Origin: Palsa-360 sp963710315
GTDB lineage: Bacteria; Acidobacteriota; Terriglobia; Acidiferrales; UBA7541
Reading direction: 5' to 3'
Length of the DNA stretch: 64,000 nt
Assembly: GCA_963710315.1 (NCBI GenBank)
Contig: CAVPZW010000009.1
Coordinates: 372,001 to 436,000 of the forward strand
The notes beneath the pieces were generated by a model, which had not been told where the DNA came from, did not search any database, and worked only from the letters and a program-made list of their open reading frames with translations. Shown piece after piece: positions 52,724-62,030 of the stretch; the first letter of the stretch is position 1, and each line of letters opens with the position of its first letter. Made by a program: the position numbers and the translations under genes.

Positions 52724-53662
52724 CAAGCCGACTCCGGCGTTAAAAAAGATGAAGAAGTTGTGCATGACGAATCCAAACGCGGTCATCTGCCCGGGCCTGT
52801 CGGGATAGAGCAGAACCCAGAAGAGGATAGCGACCGAATGCATCGGTCCGGGCATGGCTGCTCCAAAGAAAATCACCGGTAGATATCCCAGCATTTCGCC
52901 AAAGCCTACCGTGCCCCCAAATAGTCTCAGCGCCAGCGTGTAAACAATGACGCCGGCAATCACCAGCGGCGCGCGCATGGCAATCACCGCTCCGTACTGC
53001 CAAACTTTAGCCAGGCGAAACGCGCGGAAGATCTGGCGCTCGCGCAAAGCGATCCCCGAGCCGATTTTTCCGGTGAAGAAGAGATGGAAAAACACGAAGA
53101 AAACGCAGGAACCCAGGGCAATCCAGGGGATCGCGTGAAAGACTTCCTGAATGCGATTCCACCTCAACAGCACGCCAATGGACGCCCATAACATCAGACT
53201 GTAGTACTCGCAAAACATGAGGAAGAGCATGCTCGAGCCGATCTCCCAGCCGGGCACACCGTCCCGGCGGTTCAGATAGAGGGCGATGGCACCTTTGCTG
53301 ACTTGCTCGTTCACCAAAGAGAGAATGTAGGCGCTGGCCCGAATGGGCAGAATATCCGCGTAACGGATTTTTGCGTTGAACCAGTTGATTGCGCTCCAAA
53401 CCACGAGGCTGTCAATCAGCAGATAAAGGAAACAGTACGGAATCACGAGGGCAAGCCAGTGAGTCCAGCTGACGTTTTCGAAGCTTTTTGCGAGATAGGC
53501 GACGAGCCCGCTGCCTTCGGCCGCAGCAGCACCCCGCAGACGGGTGTAAAGATAGGCAAAGCAGGCTACTGTAATGAAAAAAGGCAAAAGCCGCTGCCAG
53601 GGTTTGGCCTTTTTGCCGGCTGGGGTAGAGGCTGTGCTGGTGGTCGGTACGGTCTCATTCAT
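52685..53662 (-). CDS. Polytopic membrane protein, LPG-synthase TM / flippase-like family
   Basis: The 325-residue protein has about 8 TM helices after a basic N-terminus. Features such as LPIRASAYILSLVNEQVSKGAIALYLNRRDG, EIGSSMLFLMFCEYYSLMLW and LGYLPVIFFGAAMPGPMHSVAI resemble the lysylphosphatidylglycerol-synthase TM (UPF0104-like) family of lipid flippases. It overlaps the NmrA-like gene by 8 bp and so is co-translated. With the convergent CDP-alcohol transferase it suggests a lipid-related task, which is inference. Confidence 0.7.
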   Translation of the reverse strand: MNETVPTTSTASTPAGKKAKPWQRLLPFFITVACFAYLYTRLRGAAAAEGSGLVAYLAKSFENVSWTHWLALVIPYCFLYLLIDSLVVWSAINWFNAKIRYADILPIRASAYILSLVNEQVSKGAIALYLNRRDGVPGWEIGSSMLFLMFCEYYSLMLWASIGVLLRWNRIQEVFHAIPWIALGSCVFFVFFHLFFTGKIGSGIALRERQIFRAFRLAKVWQYGAVIAMRAPLVIAGVIVYTLALRLFGGTVGFGEMLGYLPVIFFGAAMPGPMHSVAILFWVLLYPDRPGQMTAFGFVMHNFFIFFNAGVGLLFLRRASREMFG

Positions 53663-54572
53663 TTTGTGATCCTTGGCCTAAACTGCCTTTAATCATTTCG
53701 TCGATTCCTGTGAGTTTGATTTCGAGTGCATCCGCGGCCGGCTGCGGGTTCAGATGTGTGTCTGCAGTAATTACTTCAAGAGCGTCAAGCGAAAATCCGA
53801 CTTTGCCGAGGTGCTGACGTATGCCCAGGACCAATGAAAGCCAGAACTTCGGAATGGTGCCAATACGGACTTGGCGGCCCAGCAAGCGCGCAGCACGCTC
53901 AACAAGTTCTCGCTCTGGCAGCGAAACAGGGCCAACCAGGTCCAAAATGAGGTTGTTCGCAACCGTTGGTTGTGTGGCTGCCAATGCAGCCTGCGCCAAG
54001 TCATCCACATAGAGAGGCTGCTGAAGATTACGACCGCCTCCGATCAGTTTGGCCCGTCTTCCGCTTACATTGCGCTGGAGTGCTGCCGTAGCCGCAGTGC
54101 CAGGCCCAAGCAAAAGAGGGGCGCGTAGCACCGTATAATTCAATCCCGACGCGCATACCAGGGCTTCCGCCTGCCCTTTTGTGCGGTAATAGCGGTTGGA
54201 AGATGTCTCATTGGCTCCCACCGCGCTCACCAGGACGATTTTCTGTACCGCGCATCGCTTCGCGGCTGCAACGATACCGCGAGTTGAAGCGACGTTCGCC
54301 TGCTCGTACGTCGAATTTGGACTTTCGACGAGAATTCCCGCGACGTGGATAATCGCGGAAGCTCCCTGAAACGCCGCATCCAAACTACCGGGGTCATCGT
54401 AGGAGATTTGGACCACGCCAATGCCATTGCCTTGTTTCGAGCGAATTTGTTCCACGGCACGGGCGGAGCGGGCCGCCGCGACATACGTGTTTGTAGTGGC
54501 CCCAAATTTCGGTCCGCAGCGCAGGATGGCCTGACCGACAGCGCTATTGGCACCGGTAATGACTATTTTCAT
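53655..54572 (-). CDS. NmrA-like / atypical SDR NAD(P)-binding protein
   Basis: The 305-residue protein has an N-terminal Rossmann motif VITGANSAVGQAILRC (residues about 4-19). It also has GASAIIHVAGI, IVLVSAVGANETSSNRYYRTKGQAE (YxxxK-like YRTKG), LRAPLLLGPG and QPLYVDDLAQAAL. These are the features of atypical SDRs that act as redox sensors or quinone/complex I accessory proteins. It starts 12 bp after paralogue 3 of the putative deazaflavin family, in one operon. The substrate is unknown. Confidence 0.85.
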   Translation of the reverse strand: MKIVITGANSAVGQAILRCGPKFGATTNTYVAAARSARAVEQIRSKQGNGIGVVQISYDDPGSLDAAFQGASAIIHVAGILVESPNSTYEQANVASTRGIVAAAKRCAVQKIVLVSAVGANETSSNRYYRTKGQAEALVCASGLNYTVLRAPLLLGPGTAATAALQRNVSGRRAKLIGGGRNLQQPLYVDDLAQAALAATQPTVANNLILDLVGPVSLPERELVERAARLLGRQVRIGTIPKFWLSLVLGIRQHLGKVGFSLDALEVITADTHLNPQPAADALEIKLTGIDEMIKGSLGQGSQNE

Positions 54573-54584
54573 GTCGAATCCCGC

Positions 54585-55064
54585 TCAGCCGACTACGTGA
54601 AACACGTGAATTGTCGCATTCGCCGGAATTTTCAGTTGAGGATATTTTCTTGCTCGGACCTGGAGCACGGCGTCCCTCTCCGCCGAATCGCTAACCAGAA
54701 CCAGCATACGATCGTAAACTTTATCTCCAATTTTTATTCGCACATGGGGGTCCCGCATCACATTATCGTTCCATCCTCTGGGGGTTCCTGCGGGATATAC
54801 GGACGAAACATAAAGCTGGCCATTGTAATCAAGACAATTAATTGTTACCGAGTGAGGAAGCAGAAACCGACTCCGCGTCTGAAGCTTGATTGTGGTCACT
54901 TGCTCCGTGAATGACCAATCCTTAACCGGAGTGCTAACGAGATCGCCAGTGAGCCACAGACCAGGGATCCTGCCATGCGGATCAAGCCCGGTGAAGCGCA
55001 ACACAGCCAGCGCCAAGGCCAGGCAAACCAGTATTCCTCCCACAATCTTCAACAGCGTCTTCAT
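54585..55064 (-). CDS. Membrane-anchored putative deazaflavin-dependent protein, paralogue 3
   Basis: The 159-residue protein begins MKTLLKIVGGILVCLALALAVLRFTG (one TM). The family core follows: PGLWLTGDLVSTPVKDWSFTE, LLPHSVTINCLDYNGQLYVSSV, DNVMRDPHVRIKIGDKVYDRML and SDSAERDAVLQVRARKYPQL. The RBS AGGAGCGGG precedes the ATG. It is first of a three-gene operon with the NmrA-like and flippase-like genes. A reductase using F420H2 with a membrane substrate such as a quinone is a hypothesis from fold resemblance and the nearby cofGH. Confidence 0.82.
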   Translation of the reverse strand: MKTLLKIVGGILVCLALALAVLRFTGLDPHGRIPGLWLTGDLVSTPVKDWSFTEQVTTIKLQTRSRFLLPHSVTINCLDYNGQLYVSSVYPAGTPRGWNDNVMRDPHVRIKIGDKVYDRMLVLVSDSAERDAVLQVRARKYPQLKIPANATIHVFHVVG

Positions 55065-55178
55065 GATAACCCGCTCCTAAATTCCAAGATGACCCTTGTG
55101 CGGACAATGGTCCACCAACGATGGCACGGAAGACTTTCCATGCGCAACTTTCAGAAAGCAGATGCCTCCGAGGCGATC

Positions 55179-55685
55179 CTAGTTATCCGTTACGCGAAAT
55201 ACTCTCGCCGAAGCATTCGCGGCCACGGAAGTGTTTATATCTGCTTGCAGTGCCGGATATTTTTTCACTCTAGCCTGCAACACTGCGGCCTTTTCGGCTG
55301 GATCGGTGACCGCTCTTAAAACCCGATCGTACACTTGATTCCCGATCTTCAGGCGTACATGCGGATCGCGAGCCACATTGACGTTCCAGTTATGGGGGGT
55401 ATTAATTCCCAATGGATTGACGGTGCTTACGTAAAGCTGTCCATTATAGGCAACACAATTAATTTTCACGGAATGTGGGATTAGATACCACGTTCGGGTT
55501 TCAAGTTCGACATTTGCAACTTTGTCGGTGAACGACCAGTCGGTGACCGGCGTGGTGACAAGATCCCCCTTTAACCACAACCCCGGCCGGCGGTCCTTGG
55601 GTTCGAGGCCCGTGACGCGCAGCACCAACAGAGCTAAAACCAAGCAAACTAATATTCCAACTATAATTTTCCCAAGCGTTTTCAT
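55179..55685 (-). CDS. Membrane-anchored putative deazaflavin-dependent protein, paralogue 4
   Basis: The 168-residue protein begins MKTLGKIIVGILVCLVLALLVLRVTGLEP. It carries PGLWLKGDLVTTPVTDWSFTDKV, LIPHSVKINCVAYNGQLYVSTV, NVARDPHVRLKIGNQVYDRVL and TDPAEKAAVLQARVKKYPAL. It is 114 bp upstream of paralogue 3 on the same strand. The invariant residues across copies (PGLW, DWSF, PHSV, NGQ, RDP-V-KIG, Y) mark the probable active or cofactor site. Confidence 0.82.
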   Translation of the reverse strand: MKTLGKIIVGILVCLVLALLVLRVTGLEPKDRRPGLWLKGDLVTTPVTDWSFTDKVANVELETRTWYLIPHSVKINCVAYNGQLYVSTVNPLGINTPHNWNVNVARDPHVRLKIGNQVYDRVLRAVTDPAEKAAVLQARVKKYPALQADINTSVAANASARVFRVTDN

Positions 55686-56011
55686 TGGCGCTCCTCAATG
55701 TAAAACAGTATTGCCAGTTTGCAACTCTTATTCGTGCATCCTAATGCTTCTTCTGCAGTGCACACAATTAATTTGCCAACAACGCGGATCGCACAGGGAT
55801 CGAAGGCCGCCAAAGGCTCGGATCTCGAGAAACCATATTACCGGCTGTTGAGGCTCCCATTTAAGTTCTGCTTGTACTCACTTAGAGCATTTTCGATCAT
55901 GGAATATGCTCTTACCGCCAGCGGGAATTCATCATCGTCGAAATTTTACAGTCTGCTGGCCGGTGGTGTAGCATCGCTGTTAGCGATCTCGACGAAACAG
56001 GAAATAAAAAC
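55686..56011. other. Divergent intergenic region between paralogues 4 and 5
   Basis: This 326-bp gap should hold two divergent promoters. No clear operator or additional gene was found. Confidence 0.4.
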
Positions 56012-56647
56012 ATGAAAACATTAAAAGTAGGGATAGCGGTTCTGGCGGCCATCTTGGCCCTAACGCTCCTGACGCTGCGCATGACGGGTCTCGAGCCGGA
56101 ATACCTCGACTTGAATCAGCTTCGCGCCCACCACATGATCGCCCGCCCCGGCTTGTGGCTGAAAGGCGAAGTTGTCAGCACTCCTATAACCGATTGGTCA
56201 TTTATCAATACAGTTCAACATCCCGGACGCAGCATCAACACTGTCCTGGTGGAGACACGAACGCCCTATTTCATTCCGCACTCAGTCCGAACCATACCTA
56301 CCGTCCGCAACGGCCAATTCTACTTGCGCTCGCATCAGGATCGAATGGACGTGCAGTTTCCAAAAGACAAATCCTGGACATCCAATGTGGCCCGCGATCC
56401 CCGCGTGCGCATAAAGATCGGCGATAAATTATACGAAGCGACTTTGGTACTGGTCACGGATCGAGCCCAAGCCATCGCCTTTCTGGGCAGGAACCCTGAA
56501 ATCCTGGAGAAGGGGTCCGACGGCCGGGAACATGTCGTGGGATATGACCATGTTTATCGAGTTTTCCAAAGGAATATCCCGGAGTATGGCGGAGATCAGC
56601 CATCGCTGAGTACGGCGGGCCTTGTTCCCGATCAAGCCCCAAAATAA
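56012..56647 (+). CDS. Membrane-anchored putative deazaflavin-dependent protein, paralogue 5 (long form)
   Basis: The 211-residue divergent member begins MKTLKVGIAVLAAILALTLLTLRMTGLEP. The core is partly changed: RPGLWLKGEVVSTPITDWSFINTVQ, FIPHSVRTIPTVRNGQFYLRS, TSNVARDPRVRIKIGDKLYEATL and TDRAQAIAFLG. It has an insert after DWSF and a C-terminal extension (YRVFQRNIPEYGGDQ...). It is the only copy on the + strand. It probably shares the fold and may have a different substrate. Confidence 0.8.
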   Translation: MKTLKVGIAVLAAILALTLLTLRMTGLEPEYLDLNQLRAHHMIARPGLWLKGEVVSTPITDWSFINTVQHPGRSINTVLVETRTPYFIPHSVRTIPTVRNGQFYLRSHQDRMDVQFPKDKSWTSNVARDPRVRIKIGDKLYEATLVLVTDRAQAIAFLGRNPEILEKGSDGREHVVGYDHVYRVFQRNIPEYGGDQPSLSTAGLVPDQAPK

Positions 56648-56888
56648 GTCCGACAAAACCAGTGAACGCATCGTGAGGATGCAGATTGAAAGCCCTTACG
56701 GTGACTGAGCCGGATGTCCGAGACCACTGGCTTTTCTTCAGCGCTGCGTGATGATTTTGCACCTTACACCTCTCCGCAACTGCGCTTGGCGGGGAAAATC
56801 GCGCCGCAAATTCGCATAAAAGAGCTGGAAAGCTGTAGCTTTTGAGCATAAATCCGCGTTTTTTTTGCGCCTGCATCTCTAAATGCTA

Positions 56889-58250
56889 TCAGTGCGTCAT
56901 CGAGTAAATGAGATAATCTATTCCCACCCGGTATGCAAATGAAGTAAATCGCTCCGGATACAGCGGATCGTCCGCGTGCTCCCAGGAATCTCCGAGGTGC
57001 ATGTTGTGGCAGATGGCCACCACCACACGGCCTCGGTCGTCGCGAATAGCGCGCCAGTGCGGCTCGATGCCGTCCGGCACGTAAGTCACATAGGTCTTCC
57101 CTGTATCCTCATATTCCGCGCCCGGCACCTGCATGCGCTCATCGATGTCATAAAGCGTATGGTAGATTTCGTCCCCAGTCTCCAGTTCCTCGATGGGGCG
57201 ATCGGGAAATACCTTGCGAATGCCAACCATGAAATTTTCCCACGCCTGGCTGCCGTGGAAGTTGTCCACCAACAGGAAGCCACCTTTGAGCAGATATTCG
57301 CGCAGTCGTTTGACCTGATCGTCGGGCAGGCTCCAGTTCCCTACCTGATTGCCGTAGATCCATGGCCAGTTGAAGATCTCGTCGCTGGTAAGGTCCACGG
57401 TCTCTCCGGCATGGCGGGCGTCGATGCGCGTCAGACGCTGCACTCCTTCCGCGAAGTGCCAGTCGGCGTACGGCCAATCTTCCGACCAATGTCGCAGATG
57501 GCGATACGGGATCGGCGGGCCAACGTCGCCGAGATTGGAGTAAACCAGCCGGCCAAATGTCCACTCCGTCCTGGCATCGTAGTCGCTGGGCGCGCCTATG
57601 CCGCCTCTGGCATACCGTTGAGTGGGAAGCCCAAAATTTGGCGAGCCATTGCCGCGCGTATAACCGGAACCTTGCGCGAATCCACCGGATTGCTGCGAGA
57701 AGTTTCGTTGCGGGTTGCTGCTTAGTTGCTGAAAAAGTTCGCTCTGCAAAAGAGGGATGTTTTTTGCGTCGGGAGGGCGCGGCACTGATTTTATGAAAGC
57801 ATAAACATCATTCAATTCCCGATCGGAAACGACCTTGTCGGTATAGGGGGGCATTTCACCCGAGGGATGACGCAGGTAGGCACGGAATGCCTCGAATGGA
57901 ATAGCATTCGGGCCGAGCTCCGGCCCAGGCGTTACGCCGTGCGCTTGTGTTCCGTGGCATTCGTAGCAACCGAACTTCATGTAAAGGGTCTTTCCGTTTT
58001 CAGCATTCCCGCCAGGAGCCTCGGCGGACTTCGACGCTGCCCCCTGCGCACCTACTCCACTTTTTCCTGGCATTGAATCCGGGGCGGCGCTTTGCGCATT
58101 CATCCAATCCAAACCCAGGATCAAAATTGCCGCGACTAAGATGGGTCCGAGGAATCGGAAAAGGCGAAAGTTGCTCGCGGGCCTTGAAACCCGCGCGATT
58201 ACTTCTGATCGCAAGACGGCGTTGAATAATGATCCACAAAGGCTTTTCAT
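56889..58250 (-). CDS. Exported cytochrome c domain fused to DUF4159
   Basis: The ATG at 58250 has GAGG 6 nt upstream; 453 residues. A TM/signal helix (FLGPILVAAILILGLDWMNAQ) is followed by a class I cytochrome domain with KFGCYECHGTQAHG near residue 95 and a probable distal Met in SGEMPPYTDKVV. The C-terminal half is DUF4159 (TEWTFGRLVYSNLGDVGP, LREYLLKGGFLLVDNFHGSQAWENF, VVVAICHNMHLGDSWEHAD). DUF4159 proteins are usually not haem-bearing. It lies 38 bp downstream of the Tat-exported ThDP enzyme gene, so the two may act together outside the inner membrane. Confidence 0.85.
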   Translation of the reverse strand: MKSLCGSLFNAVLRSEVIARVSRPASNFRLFRFLGPILVAAILILGLDWMNAQSAAPDSMPGKSGVGAQGAASKSAEAPGGNAENGKTLYMKFGCYECHGTQAHGVTPGPELGPNAIPFEAFRAYLRHPSGEMPPYTDKVVSDRELNDVYAFIKSVPRPPDAKNIPLLQSELFQQLSSNPQRNFSQQSGGFAQGSGYTRGNGSPNFGLPTQRYARGGIGAPSDYDARTEWTFGRLVYSNLGDVGPPIPYRHLRHWSEDWPYADWHFAEGVQRLTRIDARHAGETVDLTSDEIFNWPWIYGNQVGNWSLPDDQVKRLREYLLKGGFLLVDNFHGSQAWENFMVGIRKVFPDRPIEELETGDEIYHTLYDIDERMQVPGAEYEDTGKTYVTYVPDGIEPHWRAIRDDRGRVVVAICHNMHLGDSWEHADDPLYPERFTSFAYRVGIDYLIYSMTH

Positions 58251-58288
58251 GTTCAACCTCGATGTCTTATCCCCCTGCATACCCAGCC

Positions 58289-60211
58289 TTAGCGTCCCTG
58301 AACAACAAGGTCCACAAGCGCCGGTGCACCACGCTTAACGACAGCGACTGCTCTTCTGATCGCAGGTCCTACCTCACTAGGATCTGTAATCGGGCCCTCG
58401 GAATACATTCCCATGCTCGCCGCGAGTTTCGCGTAGTCGATGTTAGGGTCTTCAATCGCGGTTCCTATCCTGGCGCGGTCAATGCCGCGATTCTTTCGGT
58501 TGCACATTCCCTGCACTTCCATCACTTCCTGATGATAAGCGCGGTTGTTGTGCATCACTGAGAGTAGCGGGATGCGGTGGTGCGCCGCGGTCCACAAAAC
58601 GCCTGGGTTGTACATCAAATCGCCGTCGCACTGAATGTTGACTGACAGCCGGCCATACTTCTTATTGGCAAGTGCGCCACCCACGGCGGCCGGCGCGCCG
58701 TACCCCTGCCCTCCACCGCCGGGACCGCCGATATATTGATAGTGCTTGTCAAACTTCCAGAGTTTGAGGGGCCAAAAATTCTCGTGCATGACCGTGGACA
58801 CCAGCGACCAATCTTCGCCCTTGAGGGCCGCTCCCAATTCAGCACACAGACGCGAGGTACTGATCGGGGAATCGTCCCAACCATTCAAGGAAAGGGCTCG
58901 CGTTTGATCGAGCCACCGCTGGCGATCCGAGGCAAGCTTCGCGCCTCGAGCCTGAAAGACAGCTTTGCGATCGGAGGTAATCAATCGCTTTACAGCCTCA
59001 AGCAACGATGGCAGCGTCGCGTGCGAGTCTGCCGCGATCGGAATATCGATATCGGTGAATCGGTGGAAAGTTTGGTAGACAGACTTCGTGAACAGGTCAT
59101 CGGAGTTGATGGTGATTAGTTTCACACCGGGCTTCGTCGCGCGCGTAAAAATGGGATCGCCAATCCGGTGTTCGGTGGTCATCACGATTCCGTTAAAATC
59201 CTGCACCTCCAAACCTAGGATCACATCCGCATTGGAGATCAACGGGCGCCCCCGAAAGGAATGGTTCAGAGGGTGCTGGGTTGGAAAATTTAGTCGGCCA
59301 CCTTTATCAATGACCGGCGCCTGGAGCAGTTCTGCAAGTTCCACGAGATGATCGATGCCTGCCTGCGAGCGAGCCACGCGGTCAGGAACAATCACAGGAT
59401 TTTCGGCCTGAACCAGGAGCCGAGCTACTTCCGCGACTGCGCCTGAATCGCCCACTGGGGGCGCAGGAAGATTGAGTTTGGGGATGGTTAAATTATTCTC
59501 TCGAATCGGTTTCTCCTGCAGCATGGAGTCCATCACCAGGCAGACCGGCAACGTGGGAGGAGTCATCGAAATCTTATAAGCGCGCACTGCGGACTCGGCA
59601 AAAAGTTGCAGGGTTGTTGGAGTATCGTCCCACTTGGTCATTTCTCGAATCGGCGCTGCGGGATCCGAGGAAGCGTGTTCCCAGTCCAGGCCGTTATTGC
59701 GCGACTCGGCGCCCATTTTGTTCGCGTTCATGATAAAAATCGGCGCTCTGTCGCCGTACGAGTTGTAGATCGCCATGGCGGCATGCTGCAACCCAACCGT
59801 GCCATGGCAAATCGTGGCCGCGGGCTTGCCCTCAATTTTAAAATAGCCATTGCACATGGCAGCCGCATGTTCTTCATCCATGCAGGTGATTAATTCAGGT
59901 TTTTTATTGCCGCCGTAGTTGATTAACGATTCGTGGAACGCGCGGAACGTATTGGCCGGATTGGCACAGACGTATTCGATGCCCAGGGATTTAATGACGT
60001 CGATCATGAAGTCGGACCCGGAGCGATCCATGGTCTTCACCTCGACACCCAAAGAACCATTGGAATCGACATCCTCCGCTGAAACCTCAGCGGCAGCCGC
60101 AGCCATGTTCGCTGGCGCCAGCAGCGCTGCCGTACCAGCAACGGCTCCCTTCAAGAAATTGCGACGGTCACCCGACAACTGGTTAGAATTAGCCGGCGTG
60201 GATTTCGCCAT
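58289..60211 (-). CDS. Tat-exported thiamine-diphosphate enzyme (acetolactate synthase-like)
   Basis: The ATG at 60211 follows GGAGGCAAGAGAA; 640 residues. The N-terminus carries a twin-arginine signal (GDRRNFLKGAVAGTAALL ... AAAAAE). The ThDP fold follows: the activating Glu in CMDEEHAAAMCNGYF (residues about 110-124), GTVGLQHAAMAIYNSYGDRAPIFI, a central DHS-like domain, and the ThDP/Mg motif CDGDLMYNPGVLWTAAHHRI with a downstream NN pair (usually GDG; here Cys replaces the first Gly). ThDP decarboxylases and ligases are normally cytoplasmic, so export with bound cofactor is notable. Substrate unknown. Confidence 0.85.
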   Translation of the reverse strand: MAKSTPANSNQLSGDRRNFLKGAVAGTAALLAPANMAAAAAEVSAEDVDSNGSLGVEVKTMDRSGSDFMIDVIKSLGIEYVCANPANTFRAFHESLINYGGNKKPELITCMDEEHAAAMCNGYFKIEGKPAATICHGTVGLQHAAMAIYNSYGDRAPIFIMNANKMGAESRNNGLDWEHASSDPAAPIREMTKWDDTPTTLQLFAESAVRAYKISMTPPTLPVCLVMDSMLQEKPIRENNLTIPKLNLPAPPVGDSGAVAEVARLLVQAENPVIVPDRVARSQAGIDHLVELAELLQAPVIDKGGRLNFPTQHPLNHSFRGRPLISNADVILGLEVQDFNGIVMTTEHRIGDPIFTRATKPGVKLITINSDDLFTKSVYQTFHRFTDIDIPIAADSHATLPSLLEAVKRLITSDRKAVFQARGAKLASDRQRWLDQTRALSLNGWDDSPISTSRLCAELGAALKGEDWSLVSTVMHENFWPLKLWKFDKHYQYIGGPGGGGQGYGAPAAVGGALANKKYGRLSVNIQCDGDLMYNPGVLWTAAHHRIPLLSVMHNNRAYHQEVMEVQGMCNRKNRGIDRARIGTAIEDPNIDYAKLAASMGMYSEGPITDPSEVGPAIRRAVAVVKRGAPALVDLVVQGR

Positions 60212-60634
60212 TTCTCTTGCCTCCGTTCACAAGAGCATATATGCGTTATGGATGGGTACAACTGTGGAAACCGCCTTTAGTAATGTTTCTTGCTGGGTCA
60301 ACGCCGAGCAAGAACCGCACTCTGAACCTCAGTTCCAGACAAAGAAAGAACCGCCCGTTTTGCAAACCAGCACCCTGAAGCATAATCCGGCGCGTCTGGC
60401 ATTCAGCGTTTATACACGGGTCGTAAGAGAAGATGATGTGCTGGGGATCACAATTTAGAGGGTTATTGAGCGGATTTCCTACGGGCGCATCGCGCGCGCA
60501 ATTCTATTGGCGATACGGCAAGGGACAGATTGGCGCGGCCTATGCGGAAGCAAGAGGGTTGCGCGGCGGCAGGAAAACGGGACAGCTGATTCCCTGCCTT
60601 TGGGATCAGGAAATCTTGTCCTCCCGGGGCAGCA
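60212..60634. other. Intergenic stretch with no supported gene
   Basis: It holds the promoter side of the ThDP enzyme gene. The right part (from about 60480) may contain decayed 5' sequence of the recombinase that follows; frames there are short and not recognisable. Confidence 0.4.
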
Positions 60635-61209
60635 GTGGTCCGCTCTTGCGCATCGGCTGCAACCGTTCATGCCGGTTCAGGATCTTGCCGATTGTTGCGG
60701 TATTCAGGGATGCGCATCGGCGACACCGTGAAGTGCGGCGTTGACCAAATCAAAGAAAACAAGCTGTTTCTCTACACCCAAAAGACGGGTGTGCCCGTTC
60801 ACTGCGTGCTCCCCGATTTCGTAGCGCGGGAATTGGAAGCGGCGCCGAAGTCGAGCCAAGGACATTTTTTCTGGACTGGAAGTCGAAACTACACAGCGCG
60901 ATTGGCAAGTGGCAGCGAAGACCTCAAACGCTTTTCACTCTAGCTGGGGCACAGGGCGGCCACGCACCTGGGTTCCGCGATACCTTTGCAGTGGAACTCC
61001 TCCTGGCTCGCGTTCCGCTTGAGCGAGTCTCTGCGCTTCTGGGACGCCAAAGTGTGAGAATCACAGAGCGACACTACTCGCCTTGGGTGCGCTCGCGCCA
61101 GGAACAGCTCGAACAGGATTTGCAGCGCGCCTGGAGCCAAGATCCGGTTGCTCTCATGCAAACGAAGGGTACACCAGAGGTACTCGAGAAAAGCAGGGGG
61201 ATCATGTAA
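60635..61209 (+). pseudogene. Tyrosine recombinase/integrase, C-terminal part with frameshift
   Basis: One frame encodes LLRYSGMRIGDTVKC (catalytic Arg region), KLFLYTQKTGVPVHCVLPDFV and HFFWTGSRNYTARLA. A shift near 60906 moves to a frame with QTLFTLAGAQGGHAPGFRDT (His and Arg), LLGRQSVRITERHYSPW (the Tyr nucleophile) and a C-terminal tail ending at 61209. The N-terminal core-binding domain is lost and the gene is broken. It is a relic of an integrated element. Confidence 0.75.
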
Positions 61210-61222
61210 TGCGTCTTCAGAC

Positions 61223-61338
61223 GGTTGGATTGGTAGGGGCGGTGGGGATCGAAATTGCATCTCTAAAAATAAGTCCTGAGTTGTTAAAGGCGTAGCACCA
61301 CGGCCCTTCTCCCAATTGGTGTCAAAGGGTGTCAAAGT
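61223..61338. repeat. Recombinase-tail repeat (second copy of 13743-13850)
   Basis: It is closely similar over about 110 bp to 13743-13850 and lies immediately after the recombinase stop. It may be part of the element end or attachment-side sequence. Similarity is by eye; a pairwise alignment would give exact ends. Confidence 0.65.
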
Positions 61339-62030
61339 GCTGGCAAGCCTGTATGCCGGATTCTCCGAGCGATTACAGAGCCAAAGGGTGTTGGGGAAAC
61401 AAAGACACTTAGAATGTCAATGATATCAGCAATTTCAAGGTTGCTCGGATAATGTGCACACATACATCCAGGAAAGTTCGACTGCAATCTGCAAAATTCT
61501 CGACAAGCATATCCGCACAAGGCACGTCCCTCCGATTGAGTTCTAATGTTTAGAAAAAAGTTGACCCGGCGGATTTCGGGCCCGTAGCCCAAGGTGGCAT
61601 CATCCAGGTCACGCTAAGCGAGATTAGCCATCTTCAAGGAAACCATCGCCATCGCGCTGTCGTGGCCTACGGCAAACGAGAACCATGCGGCAAGGGTTAC
61701 AAATGCCATCGGTGGAGATCGCGGTTGCTAGGAGCGGTGTCTCGCGATGCACCGTAACTCATTGAATCGTTTCCTTTACTTGCCTCTTATCGACGCGCTC
61801 TGATCGATGGCTGTCTGGTCCACTTTCGCTCACTGGATCTCTAGGTGATTTAGAAACTCAAATTGTTCGAATGTTCCTTCGTATGGCCGGGACCCATCAT
61901 CCAGGGGCGGCTTTACAATTGGATAGGAAGCGCACTTAATAGGATCGAGCGCATCCGGACGGAAGAAAACCTGCTACGCAGCGAAAATCATCTGAACAAA
62001 GCGCAACGGTGATCGCTCGCGCCCCCCCTT
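61339..62030. other. About 700 bp without a recognisable gene
   Basis: Only short frames occur and none matches a family I know. It lies between the recombinase relic and the RCK gene and may be decayed mobile DNA. Confidence 0.4.
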
